The translations under genes were made by a program, and so were the position numbers. A stretch of DNA of 64,000 nucleotides. Source: Isoetes taiwanensis. Its lineage: Eukaryota; Streptophyta; Lycopodiopsida; Isoetales; Isoetaceae. The notes under the pieces were generated by a model, which saw nothing but the letters and a program-made list of their open reading frames with translations, ran no database searches and was not told where the DNA came from. The stretch covers positions 6,736,912-6,800,911 of the forward strand of contig JAJEKV010000039.1 in the NCBI GenBank assembly GCA_021234155.1. Reading direction: 5' to 3'. This document shows, in pieces, positions 32,271 to 43,609 of this stretch (positions are counted from its first letter, which is position 1; every line of letters begins with the position of its first letter).

Positions 32271-33240
32271 TTAAGGGATCAATCCATGTTTTTCCACATA
32301 TTTAACAAGGTGTGGTTCCATGTCAGCCGTTCTATCCAGTTCTGGGTATGAATCTAACACTTCACCCACCGTCATTCCCATAGCCAAATTATTCATAATA
32401 GACACAAACTTCACCAGAAGCATTTGAGAGCATCATCATCCACTATGATTATATCATCCTTATTCTCGATACCAAGTTCGTCCATCATGTTACTCAAGTG
32501 TTTGATGAAGATAGGCTTGCATGTTGGATCCTTGGGATTAGTGAACTTCACACATTTGTTCTAATCCCAAAAGGTCAACCAATGTCTACGCATTTCCCCC
32601 AGTGCCTCCAAAGTATCCTTGATGTTCCTTAGTTCCATGGATGACCAAATACCAACTCGAAATAACCTGAATGCCTCATCTAGCATCTCCTTCAAGTGCG
32701 GCCGCGGATAGATCCACTTGGTGTTTGATTCTACTGGTGTCTGATGAAACTGATCTCTAGCCACTTTATTTTTTGGAAAAGTCTTGCAAAGGACTCCGTT
32801 TAGGTCGAACACCACAACCTTCTTAGAAACGCAATGCAAGCTGAAACATCAAACATGTATCAAGTCAGCAAGATACGATAACACAAACAATACAAACGCA
32901 CCAAGCGTGATTTGAGTTAGTCTTAACCAAATCGCGCTCGGCGTGATTTAGTTTGACAACGAAAAATAATCAAAGCACGGCTGGCGCAATTTAATTCAAA
33001 GGTAATACAAATTAAATCACGCGTGGCACGATGTCGTGGGCAAGGCCATACCTATCATCTTCAGTTTCGCTGCCGTCGTCGGCGTCATTCTCCCCTTCGC
33101 CACCCTTAATCTTCGTGCTCTTCTGACTGTTATAATTGTTATTTTCTATTAGTTCCGCTGCGTCCTTCATTTTACTATTGATTTGGCAAACCTGTGAATC
33201 ACTAGAGTCGCCTTGGTTGCCTTCAGTTTCGGTTGCCCTG
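32271..33240 (-). pseudogene. NIF/FCP1-like HAD phosphatase gene, two exons, broken
   Basis: This family removes phosphate from serine on proteins such as the RNA polymerase II tail. Exon 1 (33240-33052) is open and acidic (SETEDD) and ends at a GTATGG donor. The intron is 33051-32841. Exon 2 (32840-32271) starts after TTTCAG, and the splice keeps the frame. Exon 2 encodes KKVVVFDLNGVLCKT (motif I, with the plant DxNG form), then YPRPHLKEML and VGIWSSMELRNI. After an in-frame TAG at 32563-32561 come KDPTCKPIFIKHLS and the motif IIIVDDDALKC. A frameshift near 32415 separates the last part, which ends ...VEKHGLIP with a stop at 32271. An ATG lies at 33170 but the frame is open further upstream, so the true start is unknown. 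Confidence 0.75.
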
Positions 33241-33389
33241 TCAATTAGTTAAGTTAGTTGTCCTATTTGGCATGTGTCCTATTTAGTTGCTTTCTTTCCT
33301 TCTCTTTCTCACTAGCCTATGCGCAAAAGGCCTGCTGCCCAAATTTCTAATGGACAGTAGGTGCAGATGAGGCCCCAATTTGGCTTCAA

Positions 33390-33957
33390 GCTATGGAGAG
33401 TCCCCATGGTGCAAAAGCTGAGAATCTTGCTGCTTTGGAGTGCAAGATCGTTTCCCTCCAGGAGGAGATTCAAAGGAAAAGCAAGAAAGCAAAAGTCCCA
33501 AATCTGAAATTTGAGGGTAACATAAAGCAGTATGATTTCTTGAATGATATTGAGGATTCTTTTGCAGATCTTGAAAGCCATTTGAAGCTACAGAAGATCT
33601 GGATCCGATATGCAAATCGATTATTGATAGAGGTGGCAATTTGATTTCTAACAGAAAAAATTTGTTGTGGATTAGGGACAGAGAAGGGTCACGGGTTGCT
33701 GAGTTTTATGAGATGGGTGAGTTAGCCTCTTCTGATGGTGATAGACACCTATAAAAGACTAGAAGTTTGGCCGGCGAGGAGACATCTTGATTTCCAATAT
33801 GGTCTGAAAGGATCTAATTTATTCTACGTCTGCCAGCAACCTGGCCATTTGGCTGCGGCTTGCCCTTCTAAGGCTCTCCTCATGCCTGCACCTCCAAATC
33901 TGTGTCTTCTAGTTGCAGCAAATACAAACAATTTATTTTACAGGCCTTCTTAGACCT
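33390..33957 (+). pseudogene. DIRS-like gag, unit A
   Basis: A gag-like protein of a DIRS-type retroelement. It carries a coiled-coil start (ALECKIVSLQEEIQRKSKKAK), then NLKFEGNIKQYDFLNDIEDS. In a shifted frame it continues LISNRKNLLWIRDREGSRVA and ELASSDGDRHL, the pattern of DIRS/Ngaro gag (keyword, rods, repeated NKxQFxFN and ELASDSEDE-type motifs). It ends in a knuckle VCQQPGHLAAACPSK, in which the first Cys of CxxC is Phe. A frameshift near 33590 and a stop near 33752 break it. Compared with unit B the N-terminal coding part is deleted. Confidence 0.65.
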
Positions 33958-34718
33958 TCTTTGTTTTGCCCAATTTGTTTTAGTTTATGGATCTACCTCT
34001 GTTTCCAAGCTTATAATCACGCGTTTGAGCTTTTATTTTCGTAATGCAATATTTGTTTCTTGTTCTTTTCTATTTTCGCTTCATCTATAACAATGGCATG
34101 TTTATTTTGTTGTATAGTTTTGCAATTTTTCCCTTTCCCTGCTTTGTTTTCAGTAGTTAAGAACGATATTAAAATTTCCCCTGTTCTCGGCCTATTTCTA
34201 AGCTGGCAAGTTTGCTTTTCACATATCGCTTTTCGGTTTTCTTGTGGAAGCATGCATTTGTATGGAAACACAAGCTATGTCTACATCTGCATTGAACGGT
34301 GCCTCTAGGAACGGTCTGTTACCCTGTGTTTTTTCTTTTACCAGCCTCATGCTTCGGTTCTACATTTTAAGCCTCGTTTCCATAATGCTCGACCAAGTAT
34401 TGAGGGCATGCTTTGCACCTCAGCAACCTGTTATACCCCCAGCCTATTCTTAAAAAGAGTTACCTGGCCAGTTTTCCTAGCCCATGTTTACCTGCGTCTC
34501 TGTACTCTTAGCCTGTGTGAATTCCTTTGCTGCCTCTGCTTTTACCCTGTTCTTCTTTGGCCCGAATCGAGTGCTCCTCTGCGCTAGTAAGAAAGATTAA
34601 AAAATTCTTTTCTGGCACGAATTTTCTATTTATGTTTGTAGATATCAAGGTAATTATGCAAGTTTCGTTTCCTATTTGGTAATGGTTGCCATTTATTTTC
34701 TATGACTAAGTTTATCTT

Positions 34719-35440
34719 GCGCTTTAGATGAAACTCCACCTCCTAAGTACAGTTTACGGCCTCCAGTGATTTTTCTACGCAACATGTTGAAGGAACGCCT
34801 TCCATTTTGAAGGTCGTTTTGCTCTTCTGCTATGGTGCTAGGTTGGATTGCTAATGGCTATTCCCTCCCCTGGCTAAACGATCCACCTTCTCAACCTTGG
34901 TCCCGTCCAAACCATAAGTCCACTTTATGCGAATTTCATAAGGGATGCAATAAGTCCCTTTTATTTGCATTCCTTTAAGTGTGGTTTCCAAACCCGGTAA
35001 CAAGTCACGTCTCATTTTGGACCTTCGTTTTGTTAATAGTTTCTTGGCTCACATTCACTTCAAATACGAGATCATTAAAGATGTTCCAACCATAGTCAAG
35101 CCTAAAGATCTTTTGTTCACTTTTGACCTTCACTCGGTTACCATCATGTCGACATTAACCCTTGTTGGACTTACCTTGATTTTGAGTTTGAAAGTGTTTT
35201 TTATATCTTCACATCTTTACCATTTGGCCTCTCATCTACTTGCTATATCTTTACCAAGTTAATGCGCCAGCTTGTTCGGTCGTGGCGCTCAAAAGGTTGT
35301 CGTTGCATTCCTTATGTTGATGATTTTCTATTTTCCACTATTGTTGCCAAGTTTAAGCATGTCCAGAATATGGTACTTCGCGATTTTGAGGCAGCTGGCT
35401 TTAAGCACGAAATAATTAAAATGATAAAATTAGGGGATTT
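34719..35440 (+). pseudogene. DIRS-like reverse transcriptase, first copy, unit A
   Basis: The order of motifs matches DIRS-type reverse transcriptases. It runs from LDWIANGYSLPWLN-type and KPGNKSRLILDLRFVNSFL through HFKYEIIKDVPTIVKP and LLFTFDLHS. In a shifted frame come YHHVDINP, then FTSLPFGLSS and FTKLMRQLVRSW. The catalytic box is IPYVDDFLFS at about 35310-35340. There are at least two frameshifts, plus a deletion of about 60 bp near 34935 relative to the second copy. No RNase H, methylase or tyrosine recombinase follows. Confidence 0.7.
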
Positions 35441-35848
35441 TGAGAATTTTGAGCTGACCACTTTAGGGCCACCACTAGTAATAAAGGTTATAAAGTACTA
35501 TTTTTGCGTTCAAATTATCCCGCCCATTTGCGTTCCATTTTATTCAGTCGAGGTCCCTCTCTACATCGACCTCTCTGCCCCAGCGACTCCGGCATAGCCA
35601 ATATCTGCTGCTCCATTTCGGTAGCCATAGCCATCGGCCGAGCATTTTTGCATAGCAGCCATATTCAAGAGCTGTCAAGGAACTGTAACGGATCCATTTC
35701 GGCAGCCATTGCTCGAGTTTCTTTGCAGTGCAAATTTTCTATTTATGTGTAGATATCAGTTACTTATTTTATAGCGGGATAATTATGCAAGTTTCTTTTT
35801 CCTATTTGGTAATGGTTGCCATTTATTTTCTATGGCTAAGTTTATCTT
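35441..35848. other. spacer between the two reverse transcriptase copies
   Basis: Shared with unit B (about 50230-50700), no recognised domain. The right part (from TTTTCTATTTATGT) already belongs to the repeated 5' flank of the second reverse transcriptase copy. Confidence 0.5.
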
Positions 35849-36515
35849 GCGCTTTAGATGAAACTCCACCTCCTAAGCAAAGTTTATGGTCTCCAGTGAT
35901 TTTTCTACGCAACAGGTTGAAGGAACGCCTTACATTTTAGAGGTCGTTTTGCTCTTCTGCTATGGTGCTAGATTGGATTGCTAATCGCTATTCCCTCCCC
36001 TGGCTAAATGGTCCACCTTCTCAACCTTGGTCCCATCCAAACCATAAGTCCACTTTGCGACATGCGAATTTCGTAAGGGATGCAATAAAAGATTTAATTA
36101 CCTCTGGTGCAGCCGCCACCACCGGAGTCGGTCCCTTTTATTTGCTCTCCTTTAAGTGTGGTTCCCAAAGCTGGTAACAAGTCACGTCTCATTTTGGATG
36201 GAGCTTCGTTTTGTTAATAGTTTCTTGGCTCAGATTCCCTTCAAATACGAGACCATTAAAGATGTTCCAACCATAGTCAAGCCTAAAAATCTTTTGTTCA
36301 CTTTTGACCTTCACTCGGTTACCATCATGTTGACATTAACCCTATTTGTTGGACCTAGCATGATTTTGAGTTTGAAGGTGTTTTTTATTTGTTCACATCT
36401 TTACCATTTCGCCTCTCATCTGCTTGCTATGTCTTTACCAAGTTAACGCGCCAGCTTGTTCGGTCGTGGTGCTCAAAAGGTTGTCGTTGCATTCTTTATG
36501 TTGATGATTTTCTAT
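35849..36515 (+). pseudogene. DIRS-like reverse transcriptase, second copy, unit A
   Basis: Repeats 34719-35335 with the N-terminal part more complete (RHANFVRDAIKDLITSGAAA present). It runs through FDLHS and ends abruptly just after the YVDDFLF box at 36515, where unrelated sequence begins. Frameshifts are present. The abrupt end suggests truncation by recombination. Confidence 0.7.
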
Positions 36516-37951
36516 TCAATGGAGTTCACATCATCTAGAGGCATTGTGCTAAAAAAAAAGTATTCATTGCGTTCATGAGCATTCAGTGACTTGCAGAATA
36601 ATCATCGGCTATTTAGAATTAAAGGGACATATCCACATTCCTAGATTGATATTTCCATTTTTCACAAATTCCCAGCATCAAAGCTTTATTTCAGTTTTGA
36701 GTTCTCGCAAAGTATAACTTTTTGAAACTTACGAAGGGTGCACAGGGTTGTGGATAATAAAATTGCAGAGCATTCAGGGGACCTTTATTGGAGTAAGATG
36801 ATGCACATAAACATAAGGACCAGATAAAGGTTATCTTGCCTCAAAGAAGAACGGACGTGAATGTAAAGGGAGGTAAATTTTATCTCCCCTCTATAAGTTC
36901 TATGCGATTAGTATTGAGCATTAAGTTATTGAAGCTGGCATGTATGATTTGGAATGATAATGTTACAGTCAGCAAGAAGTTGATGAAGGTTATTGGTTTA
37001 TGATTTCTTGATGAATCGTCTGCATTAGTTGTTTGATGGAATACTATACAATATCCGTGGAGACTTTTATTTATAGAAGACATTTAGCATATACAAGATA
37101 CAAGGTGTGGCTACATGACTATTTGATCTGGGCCTATCATTGCAAGCCATCACTCTAAACTATGATTGGAAGCTTGGTTGTTTACCAATAGATTTGGCGT
37201 GGTACATCATCTTGAGTCGTTGAATCCTAATATAGCTGAGCTTGGGGTGAGTTTTATGTGCCACGTTCTTTCTTAGCTATTTGCCTTAGTGTACTCAACC
37301 TTTTGATCAATTAAGAATAATGTGTTTTCCTGGATTAGGGCGAATGTCAGGCCCATAAAGATTTGACCATAGGAATATGTTTATGCTTTCAAAATTCAGC
37401 TTTTAGTCATTTCAATAATAGTTTTAATTTGCTTAAATGAGATGCAACAAGTGCTTGACATATTACAAAACAAAGTTTGATTCTTCACTGTTTCTGGTAG
37501 GTGTTCATTAGGACTGAAGGCTCTGCACGTGAAGTAAAGCACATTTCATATGTTGCAAGCAACTGACAACTGATGCTTGGAAGAAAAGCATTATTTGGGT
37601 TTTATAATGCCCCGATACAATTTGATGGAAGGCCAAGCAGCTGTAGATAGCTCTAGATGCAGGTGGTCTTGGCCTTACCAGTGTATTGAGCTAGCAAGTA
37701 CGCAAAAGAGGTATGTGACAATAACCTCAAACAACATATATATAGTTGCCCTTACCCTTACCCTTATAACCCTTACCCTTATGAAAGAATAACATCATTT
37801 ATTGTTGTGGTTGGAAAAGCCCCAACCAATGGCGTATGTACATATGAAGAGAACTCTTCTCAACATGGAAAGAATGGAAATAATATATGTACAAAAGTGA
37901 AAAACATGTCCAATTTGAGTTAGAAGGACTTAGAGTGTAGAACTTAGCTTT
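36516..37951. other. spacer without recognised genes (unit A)
   Basis: Conserved in unit B (51373-52800). A short array of CCCTTA units lies at 37748-37782. A 71-codon frame (37577-37792) runs into this array and has no domain. Confidence 0.5.
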
Positions 37952-38157
37952 CTAGGTGCACCCCAAAGAGGAGGCATCTTCTGCATCTCCCTTGCGCATT
38001 GTTTTCTTATAGTCTCCATTTCGCTTCTTCTTCTCGACTTGGATCTTGCTTGTTGGAGGCTTCTTAGTAATTGGATCTTGGATGATCTGGATTTTATGTT
38101 GTCTCTTTTTAGCCTCTTCTTTTTTGTATTCCTCTTCCAATTTTTGTTTGATGGATA
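37952..38157 (-). pseudogene. C-terminal part of a Lys/Glu-rich coiled-coil gene, unit A
   Basis: The minus frame contains LSIKQKLEEEYKKEEAKK and ends KGDAEDASSLGCT before a stop at 37952. It is the 3' part of a gene whose 5' part lies at 41722-41435. The 38161-41431 insertion separates them. Unit B keeps the two parts joined. Confidence 0.5.
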
Positions 38158-38858
38158 ACAACATGGAAACTGGCTCGTTGTTTTTCTCTGAATCTCATTC
38201 TTATGCTGCTACGTAGCATGCCCCTCCAGCCCGGAATGGAAAAGGGGAAGCCAATTCCGTGGAGCTAAACTTTAACAGGCTACAAGTTACTACAATCACA
38301 CTTAAATTTTCACACTTAAATTTTTATCAATACAATCATACTTGGAGTTATCAACATTAGTTTTCAATTCAAGTATTGATCCAAAAAGTTATCAATAGTT
38401 ATGAACACAGCATTCTCAACACAGCATTGATCCAAAAAGTAAACACAACTGAACTTCATGAAACTGGAGTTCATCAAATGAACTTCTTCAGTGGAAACTT
38501 CAGTAGAAACTTCAATACTGAAACTTCAAGAACCAAAAACTTCACTGAACACAGCATCAACCAAAAACTGAATACTGCACAAAACACTGCTCCCACATGG
38601 CATTCCACCATACAACATGGAAACGAGACTTCCAGCATTGAAGAACACAGCCAATTGAATCAGCTGAAAACCTGGCAGTTGAAAACTAATGAATATAAAT
38701 CATAAGAAAAAATTAACAGAATGTACATGCATACTTACATCATATAGACTGCGCATTAGAGCCCTCGCCAACACCCTGTGAGTTACCAAACTGTTCGCCA
38801 GACCTAAAAGTTCAATATTAGAAAAATAAAATATTTAACCCAATAAAAACTGAAATAC

Positions 38859-41244
38859 TTACAACTTCTTAGTGAAAGTTCCTACATCAGATAAAGTACT
38901 AACTTGAATGATAAGCTTCTCAATCTTATTACCTTGAAATGTGATATTCCCACCAAAATGACGGTCGATAGTACAATCTGGAAAATATTTCTTGAGCGCC
39001 GGACTATGCTCTAAAACAGTATCCAAATCTTTACAGTACTGATCATCTATCTCGATAGGCAGATTAATACTTCCATTAACATTAGTAATATCCATTAATG
39101 GATTCTGAACCCCTGATCTGACAGCTAATCCAGCAGCTTTCCCGGAACTTGATCCAGCCAATCCAGCATTTAAATTTTCAACGTTTAAGCGGAAAGCATC
39201 ATTTGTAAACCTTACGGTGAAGGACATCCATCGCTGATGCATTTGCGACAATGCCACTTTGATCGTAGCGCTTATATGAGTCTGCATTTCTATGACCTGT
39301 GATAGCCATTCCAACCTCAATAGGAACTCCACTTACAGACATCTGCGTTATTCTTTGTTGACACCGCAACTCTTGTTAGTAAAATTCCCAACAATTCCAC
39401 ATACTTACGTCATCTCTCTGACCATTTGAAATGCTCTTGCTAGATGTATGTATGATTTGTATTGTACGGACCAAGTTTCAGTACTTACAAATTGCCCTTG
39501 AGAAAAATGAATCTTCCTCAATCTTATCCTTAACTTCATAGCGTGGCAAGTGGCTCTCAAGGTTCCTCCGGGGTTTCGATTACATCGGCTCATAGCATCG
39601 GCGGGTTGACGGAAGTCCTCGGGCCTACACTTATTAATGCCCCATTCCAATTCTTTGGCGTTGTCTCACAATACTCTATGTATTCTCTAACAAAATCCTT
39701 CCCAACATTAATCTCGAAAATCCCTCACCTTACGTAACTCCCACCCACCTCGAATCAAAACACGGTCATACAATAAAAGCGAATCTTTTTGCGGGACGAC
39801 AGAGTATTCACGATGCATAGGATGTGCCAAAATCCCGATTACGATCGTCCACGCTTTCGAGAATATCACTCTTCTTCAGCGTTGGTAGTGCACACGCACT
39901 TTCATGAGACTCCTTCATAGCGATCTCCAATGCCTTTTTTGTTCTAAAAAAAATTTACATCACTTTGTAAATATCTATCGGCTTTTCTTCCTTCCTTGTC
40001 CGCAAGATTCTTGAATCTTGTGCTCTCCTTAATATTACATTAAAAAAGTGCGGAATAGATTCGCAAAAGCGCAAAATCTACTAGTTAGAAAAAACTAAAA
40101 CAAATGAAATAAATAAAAGAAATAAAAACTTACGAATCCGGAGGGTACCCGTGCCATCCCTGCCGATGCACACGAGCATGAACTTCTCAAGCATATCGAC
40201 AAAATCATTTAATGGAATGTCCTCAATTCGAGTATCAATTGAAATATTATTGCAGACCCTCCATGCATCGAAACGCCCTCTTGCCCAATCATCTTTTGCT
40301 TCTGAAGCATTAGGGCCAGCTGCATCAACCTTCTCCACTAACAGTGGATCCAATTCCTTAATTCCAGAAACATTCAATGATTTTCTTTTCTTCTTCTTCG
40401 AATCAGAATCAGCATCATTCTGCACAGCTGTAGGAGTACCAAGACTACAAAGAGTAAATGAAGGACATTCAGTTTCATCACATTCCTTGCGATCCCCTAC
40501 CAGATGCCCTAAATTCGACCCTGCAAACACAAGAAAATGATGAGTTGAAAACTTGTACAACCTTGTCAAACATATTACAAACACAAAAAAACATACCTTG
40601 ATTTAAACTCGGATCTACAGTAACAGTAGAAAGCACACCTACAACAATATTTTCACTAGAAAGGACAGCTGCATGCAACACATACAAGTATTATAAACAC
40701 AAACAGCAAAAAGATTAAAGAACATAAGATTAAAGAACATAAACAGAATGCCTTTACCTGCATTTCCAGACAAATCCATAGCACTGGACGACTCCACCAC
40801 TCCTGAAACAGCAATATTACCTGCATGCAAGTAAGGTAGAACCTAAATACTAAATACACAAAAGATACTCAAACACTCCAAGAAAATACCTGGATTCAAG
40901 CACTCCAAGGCACCAGAATGAATTGCATCCGTCCTAACATCTCGATTTCCACCTGCATTTCAAAAAAATCAAGCTCTGTTAGCCAGAATGAAGAAATACA
41001 AAATAAAAACTAAAGTATTACCTATAGCAACTTCATTTGAAACCATAGAAGGCTGAGCGCCTTGAAGAACTGGATAAAAGTTCAAGAAAATAAGAAAAGA
41101 TCCCAGAAAACAATTGTGCAAAGCCAGAAATGGTGCACTGCCTCCATGCGCCATAATCTTCGCCTTTTGACGAGCTATAGCTTTGGCGCGACGCACACCA
41201 AAATCACGAGCAGGAGGACGACGACATGGTTCCGTTGGCGCCAT
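38859..41244 (-). pseudogene. unrecognised multi-exon gene inside the unit A insertion
   Basis: It starts at ATG 41244-41242 with a basic N-terminus (MAPTEPCRRPPARDFGVRRA). Exons that I can place by GT-AG sites and frame are 41060-41022, 40952-40890, 40820-40758, 40668-40597 and 40520-40134 (39, 63, 63, 72 and 387 bp). All begin and end in phase 1. The last contains KKKKRKSLNVSGIKELDPLL and LNDFVDMLEKFMLV. Further coding-like stretches follow: KKALEIAMKESHESACALP near 39940, DSLLLYDRVLIRGGWELRK near 39780, and the 39332-38859 frame (with SSSGKAAGLAVRSG). Frame breaks near 39850 and 39600 suggest decay. I do not recognise the family. The exon-1 donor is not resolved. Confidence 0.55.
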
Positions 41245-41314
41245 AGCTCTGCTTCGATCAGAACAGAGCAACAAAAAAAGGGGGAAAATTTTTTCGAGCC
41301 AGTTTCTATGTTGT

Positions 41315-41429
41315 GGTGGCATGCCAGGTGGTCGGAGTTTCCGGTGGGACTGGTGACCTGCTCCCGGCTCCGCCGGTCACGGGGCCCCACCGGTCCACAC
41401 CGGAAACTCCTCCCACCTGCCATGCCACC
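41315..41429. repeat. 115-bp GC-rich foldback at the insertion end
   Basis: Left arm GGTGGCATGCCAGGTGG... and right arm ...CCACCTGCCATGCCACC pair over about 45 bases with few mismatches, also sharing GGAGTTTCCGGTG / CACCGGAAACTCC. It ends two bases before the right boundary of the insertion. Confidence 0.85.
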
Positions 41430-41434
41430 ATACA

Positions 41435-41722
41435 TCTTGTCTTCGAATTCTGAGTTCGAATTCCCCTTCTTCATGAGTTGGACTTGGGTGTTAGGCTGGA
41501 TCTTACACTTCTTGTGGGCTTCGATCTCCATGGTTGGATCTTGGATCTTAGACCTGTCAAGCTTCTGGATTTTCTTTTTGCCATGCAATTAAACACTCTT
41601 TGTTGCGCCTCAGCTCTTCAACATCTGTTACTGCAATCAAATAGTGAAGGAGAGTGCATGCATCAACGCCAGCGCTCTCCAGAAACAGCTTCCAGTCTTG
41701 CATCGATCGTCCTTTCGCCATG
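41435..41722 (-). pseudogene. N-terminal part of the Lys/Glu-rich coiled-coil gene, unit A
   Basis: ATG at 41722 (MAMAKGRSMQDWKLFLESAG). Compared with unit B about 160 bp are missing near 41586. The minus frame then continues as KKKIQKL and NSNSEFEDKM up to the insertion boundary. It is the counterpart of 53471-52793. Confidence 0.5.
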
Positions 41723-43609
41723 GCCATCTCTATCTCTTCTCACCAAATGCAAATGCAAAAACTAACGTAAGTAGACGTTCTAGTATTATAGTGCTTATTT
41801 TTTGATCAACGGTGGTAGGGAATTAGATACTTCTGTGGGATTAAATCTGCACCGCCCCTGCAAGATATTTCTGTCCGCCTGCACTTTATCGATTCATCCA
41901 GAAGCTCGTCTCATCCAAAAATGTGGCCAAATGTCTAAGATTACCAAGTGTCTCAATAAAAACCCCAAACCTTCAATTATTTAGATCCAACAAAATGTGA
42001 CCCAATAGCTGTTCCCAGATGAAGTCTCGTATATCAGCATTTTTCACCTGCTGAATTGCCCAACCCATCACAGAATCTTTGGTAAGGTTCTCTGTGTTGT
42101 GATTTACAGACAGTTTTTCTTCTTCTATGTTCCTTCACTTTATGGGCATCTAGAAGGGCCCCATTTTGGTTCGACCTAGCATATCCAGGAGCCACATTCC
42201 AGAGATTTCTGCAGTGTTTGAGACCTGGTGCTTTTACAGCCAGTATTGTTTCTTACCAGCGGTTTTCTATGTCAAACATCATACTTGGGACAACACTTGG
42301 ATTTTATTGTAATTTAAGGAAAGCTTTGGTGGTGGGATTTGAAAACGAGGAGTCAAGGCCTTGTGCATTAGCTTACTTAGCTTTCTCTCTTATTTAGCTT
42401 TGTGCATTATGCCAGAATCAATAGAACATTGTCATTGAAGCAGGTAAACCTACACTGGTCCCCAGTTTTTTTGTATGATGTGGTAAAATTATGGAGAATC
42501 CAATGTCCGAAAGGATCTCAGAAATATAATGGTTTTTCAGTTTCAGAGTGGTTTTTAAGTTGCGCCTAAACGCAAGATGTTGCACCATTTTGCTTTTGCT
42601 CCAGATCTGCTATGAACAATAAACTCTTTTTTGTGGGATTTATTTCGTACATTCAGTAACATTTTTAAGATATATTTTAAACTGTCTCCTTTTTGCAGGG
42701 TTTTAGCAGAGCAATATTCAGCTAAAATAGTGTGGTCACTATAAGTATAAAGACATCGGAACAAAATTCCTTATTCATCAACTTGGCCCAGACGTGATTG
42801 AGTGGATAAAACATGTATGTCATGATTGCAGTCATTCTGGTAAGTCTTTGAACATAAATGGATGGAAGCTGCAAATTTTTCTTCTGCAACTTTATGTGTT
42901 GAAACTCTGCCAAGGATAGCAAATCTGGGAGGAGATACCAACCAGTGGGGAATCAAGTTATACATCTGCCAAACCAATTTTTATTCCACGTTTGGTCACA
43001 AGCAATGTTGCCAGAATATCAAGTAAGGAACTCTGGGATTAAAACTCCGTTATTGCACATTGCTAGCTTTTGTTGCATTAGATTCCATAGCAGGCCTGGC
43101 AGCAAAAGGCAATCATAGCATGTTTCTGCTCGGAATGTTTGCACTTCACATCTGCGGATAATAGCTTGAAGTGTAGTAGTAATCTTGTTCTCTGCATCCA
43201 CTGCTAGCATAGATTGAGATTCTTGTTTGCTAAGTTTCTGGCTTCAAAACTCACACGCATCAAAAGGCAATCATAAAAATGTTGTGCAATCCAACCATTG
43301 TTGTTGTTGTTTTAGCAGATATGGCTAGAAGGTATGTTACCAGATAAAGTCTCTTATATCAGTTTTTCACCTGCTTGCATTGGATTGCTCGACCCATCAC
43401 TCAATCTCTAGTTTGGTTCTCTGCATTGTCATTTACAGACAGCTTTTCTTCTTCTGTGCTTTTTCACTTTATGGGCGAACGGGGAAGGAAATTTAGCAGA
43501 AGCGTCATAGCATAGCACAAGCCTCATACGAAATTTATCCAGAAGGTATGGAAAAGTTAGAAATGGCATTAACAGATGGTAAGATTGGAACTTAGACACT
43601 GCACTCGCA
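41723..43609. other. spacer without recognised genes (unit A)
   Basis: Mostly conserved in unit B (53472-55163). 42770-43015 is present only here. No domain is seen in any frame. Confidence 0.5.

Larger units (their letters stand above)
38161..41431 (-). mobile_element. 3.27-kb gene-bearing insertion specific to unit A
   Basis: Unit B reads through GGATAACATCTTG at about 53012-53024. Unit A has GGATAACA, then 3,271 bp, then ACATCTTG, giving a 3-bp duplication ACA (38158-38160 and 41432-41434). Since the uninterrupted B version encodes a repeated motif across the join, A is the derived state. No clear terminal inverted repeats are seen. The right end is a 115-bp foldback (41315-41429). Three-base duplications are typical of PIF/Harbinger and CACTA DNA transposons, but the ends match neither. 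Confidence 0.7.

Noticed and set aside
32276-32430. C-terminal part of the phosphatase relic as a DUF433-like antitoxin
   Set aside because: The YPEL-type wording is superficial; position and frame fit the C-terminus of the HAD phosphatase better.
37748-37782. CCCTTA array as an interstitial telomere
   Set aside because: The unit is CCCTTA, not the plant telomere CCCTAAA, and only about five irregular copies exist (also at 52606-52640).
36516-38160. Tyrosine recombinase of the DIRS-like element
   Set aside because: I looked for the R..H.R..Y pattern downstream of the reverse transcriptase in all units and did not find it.
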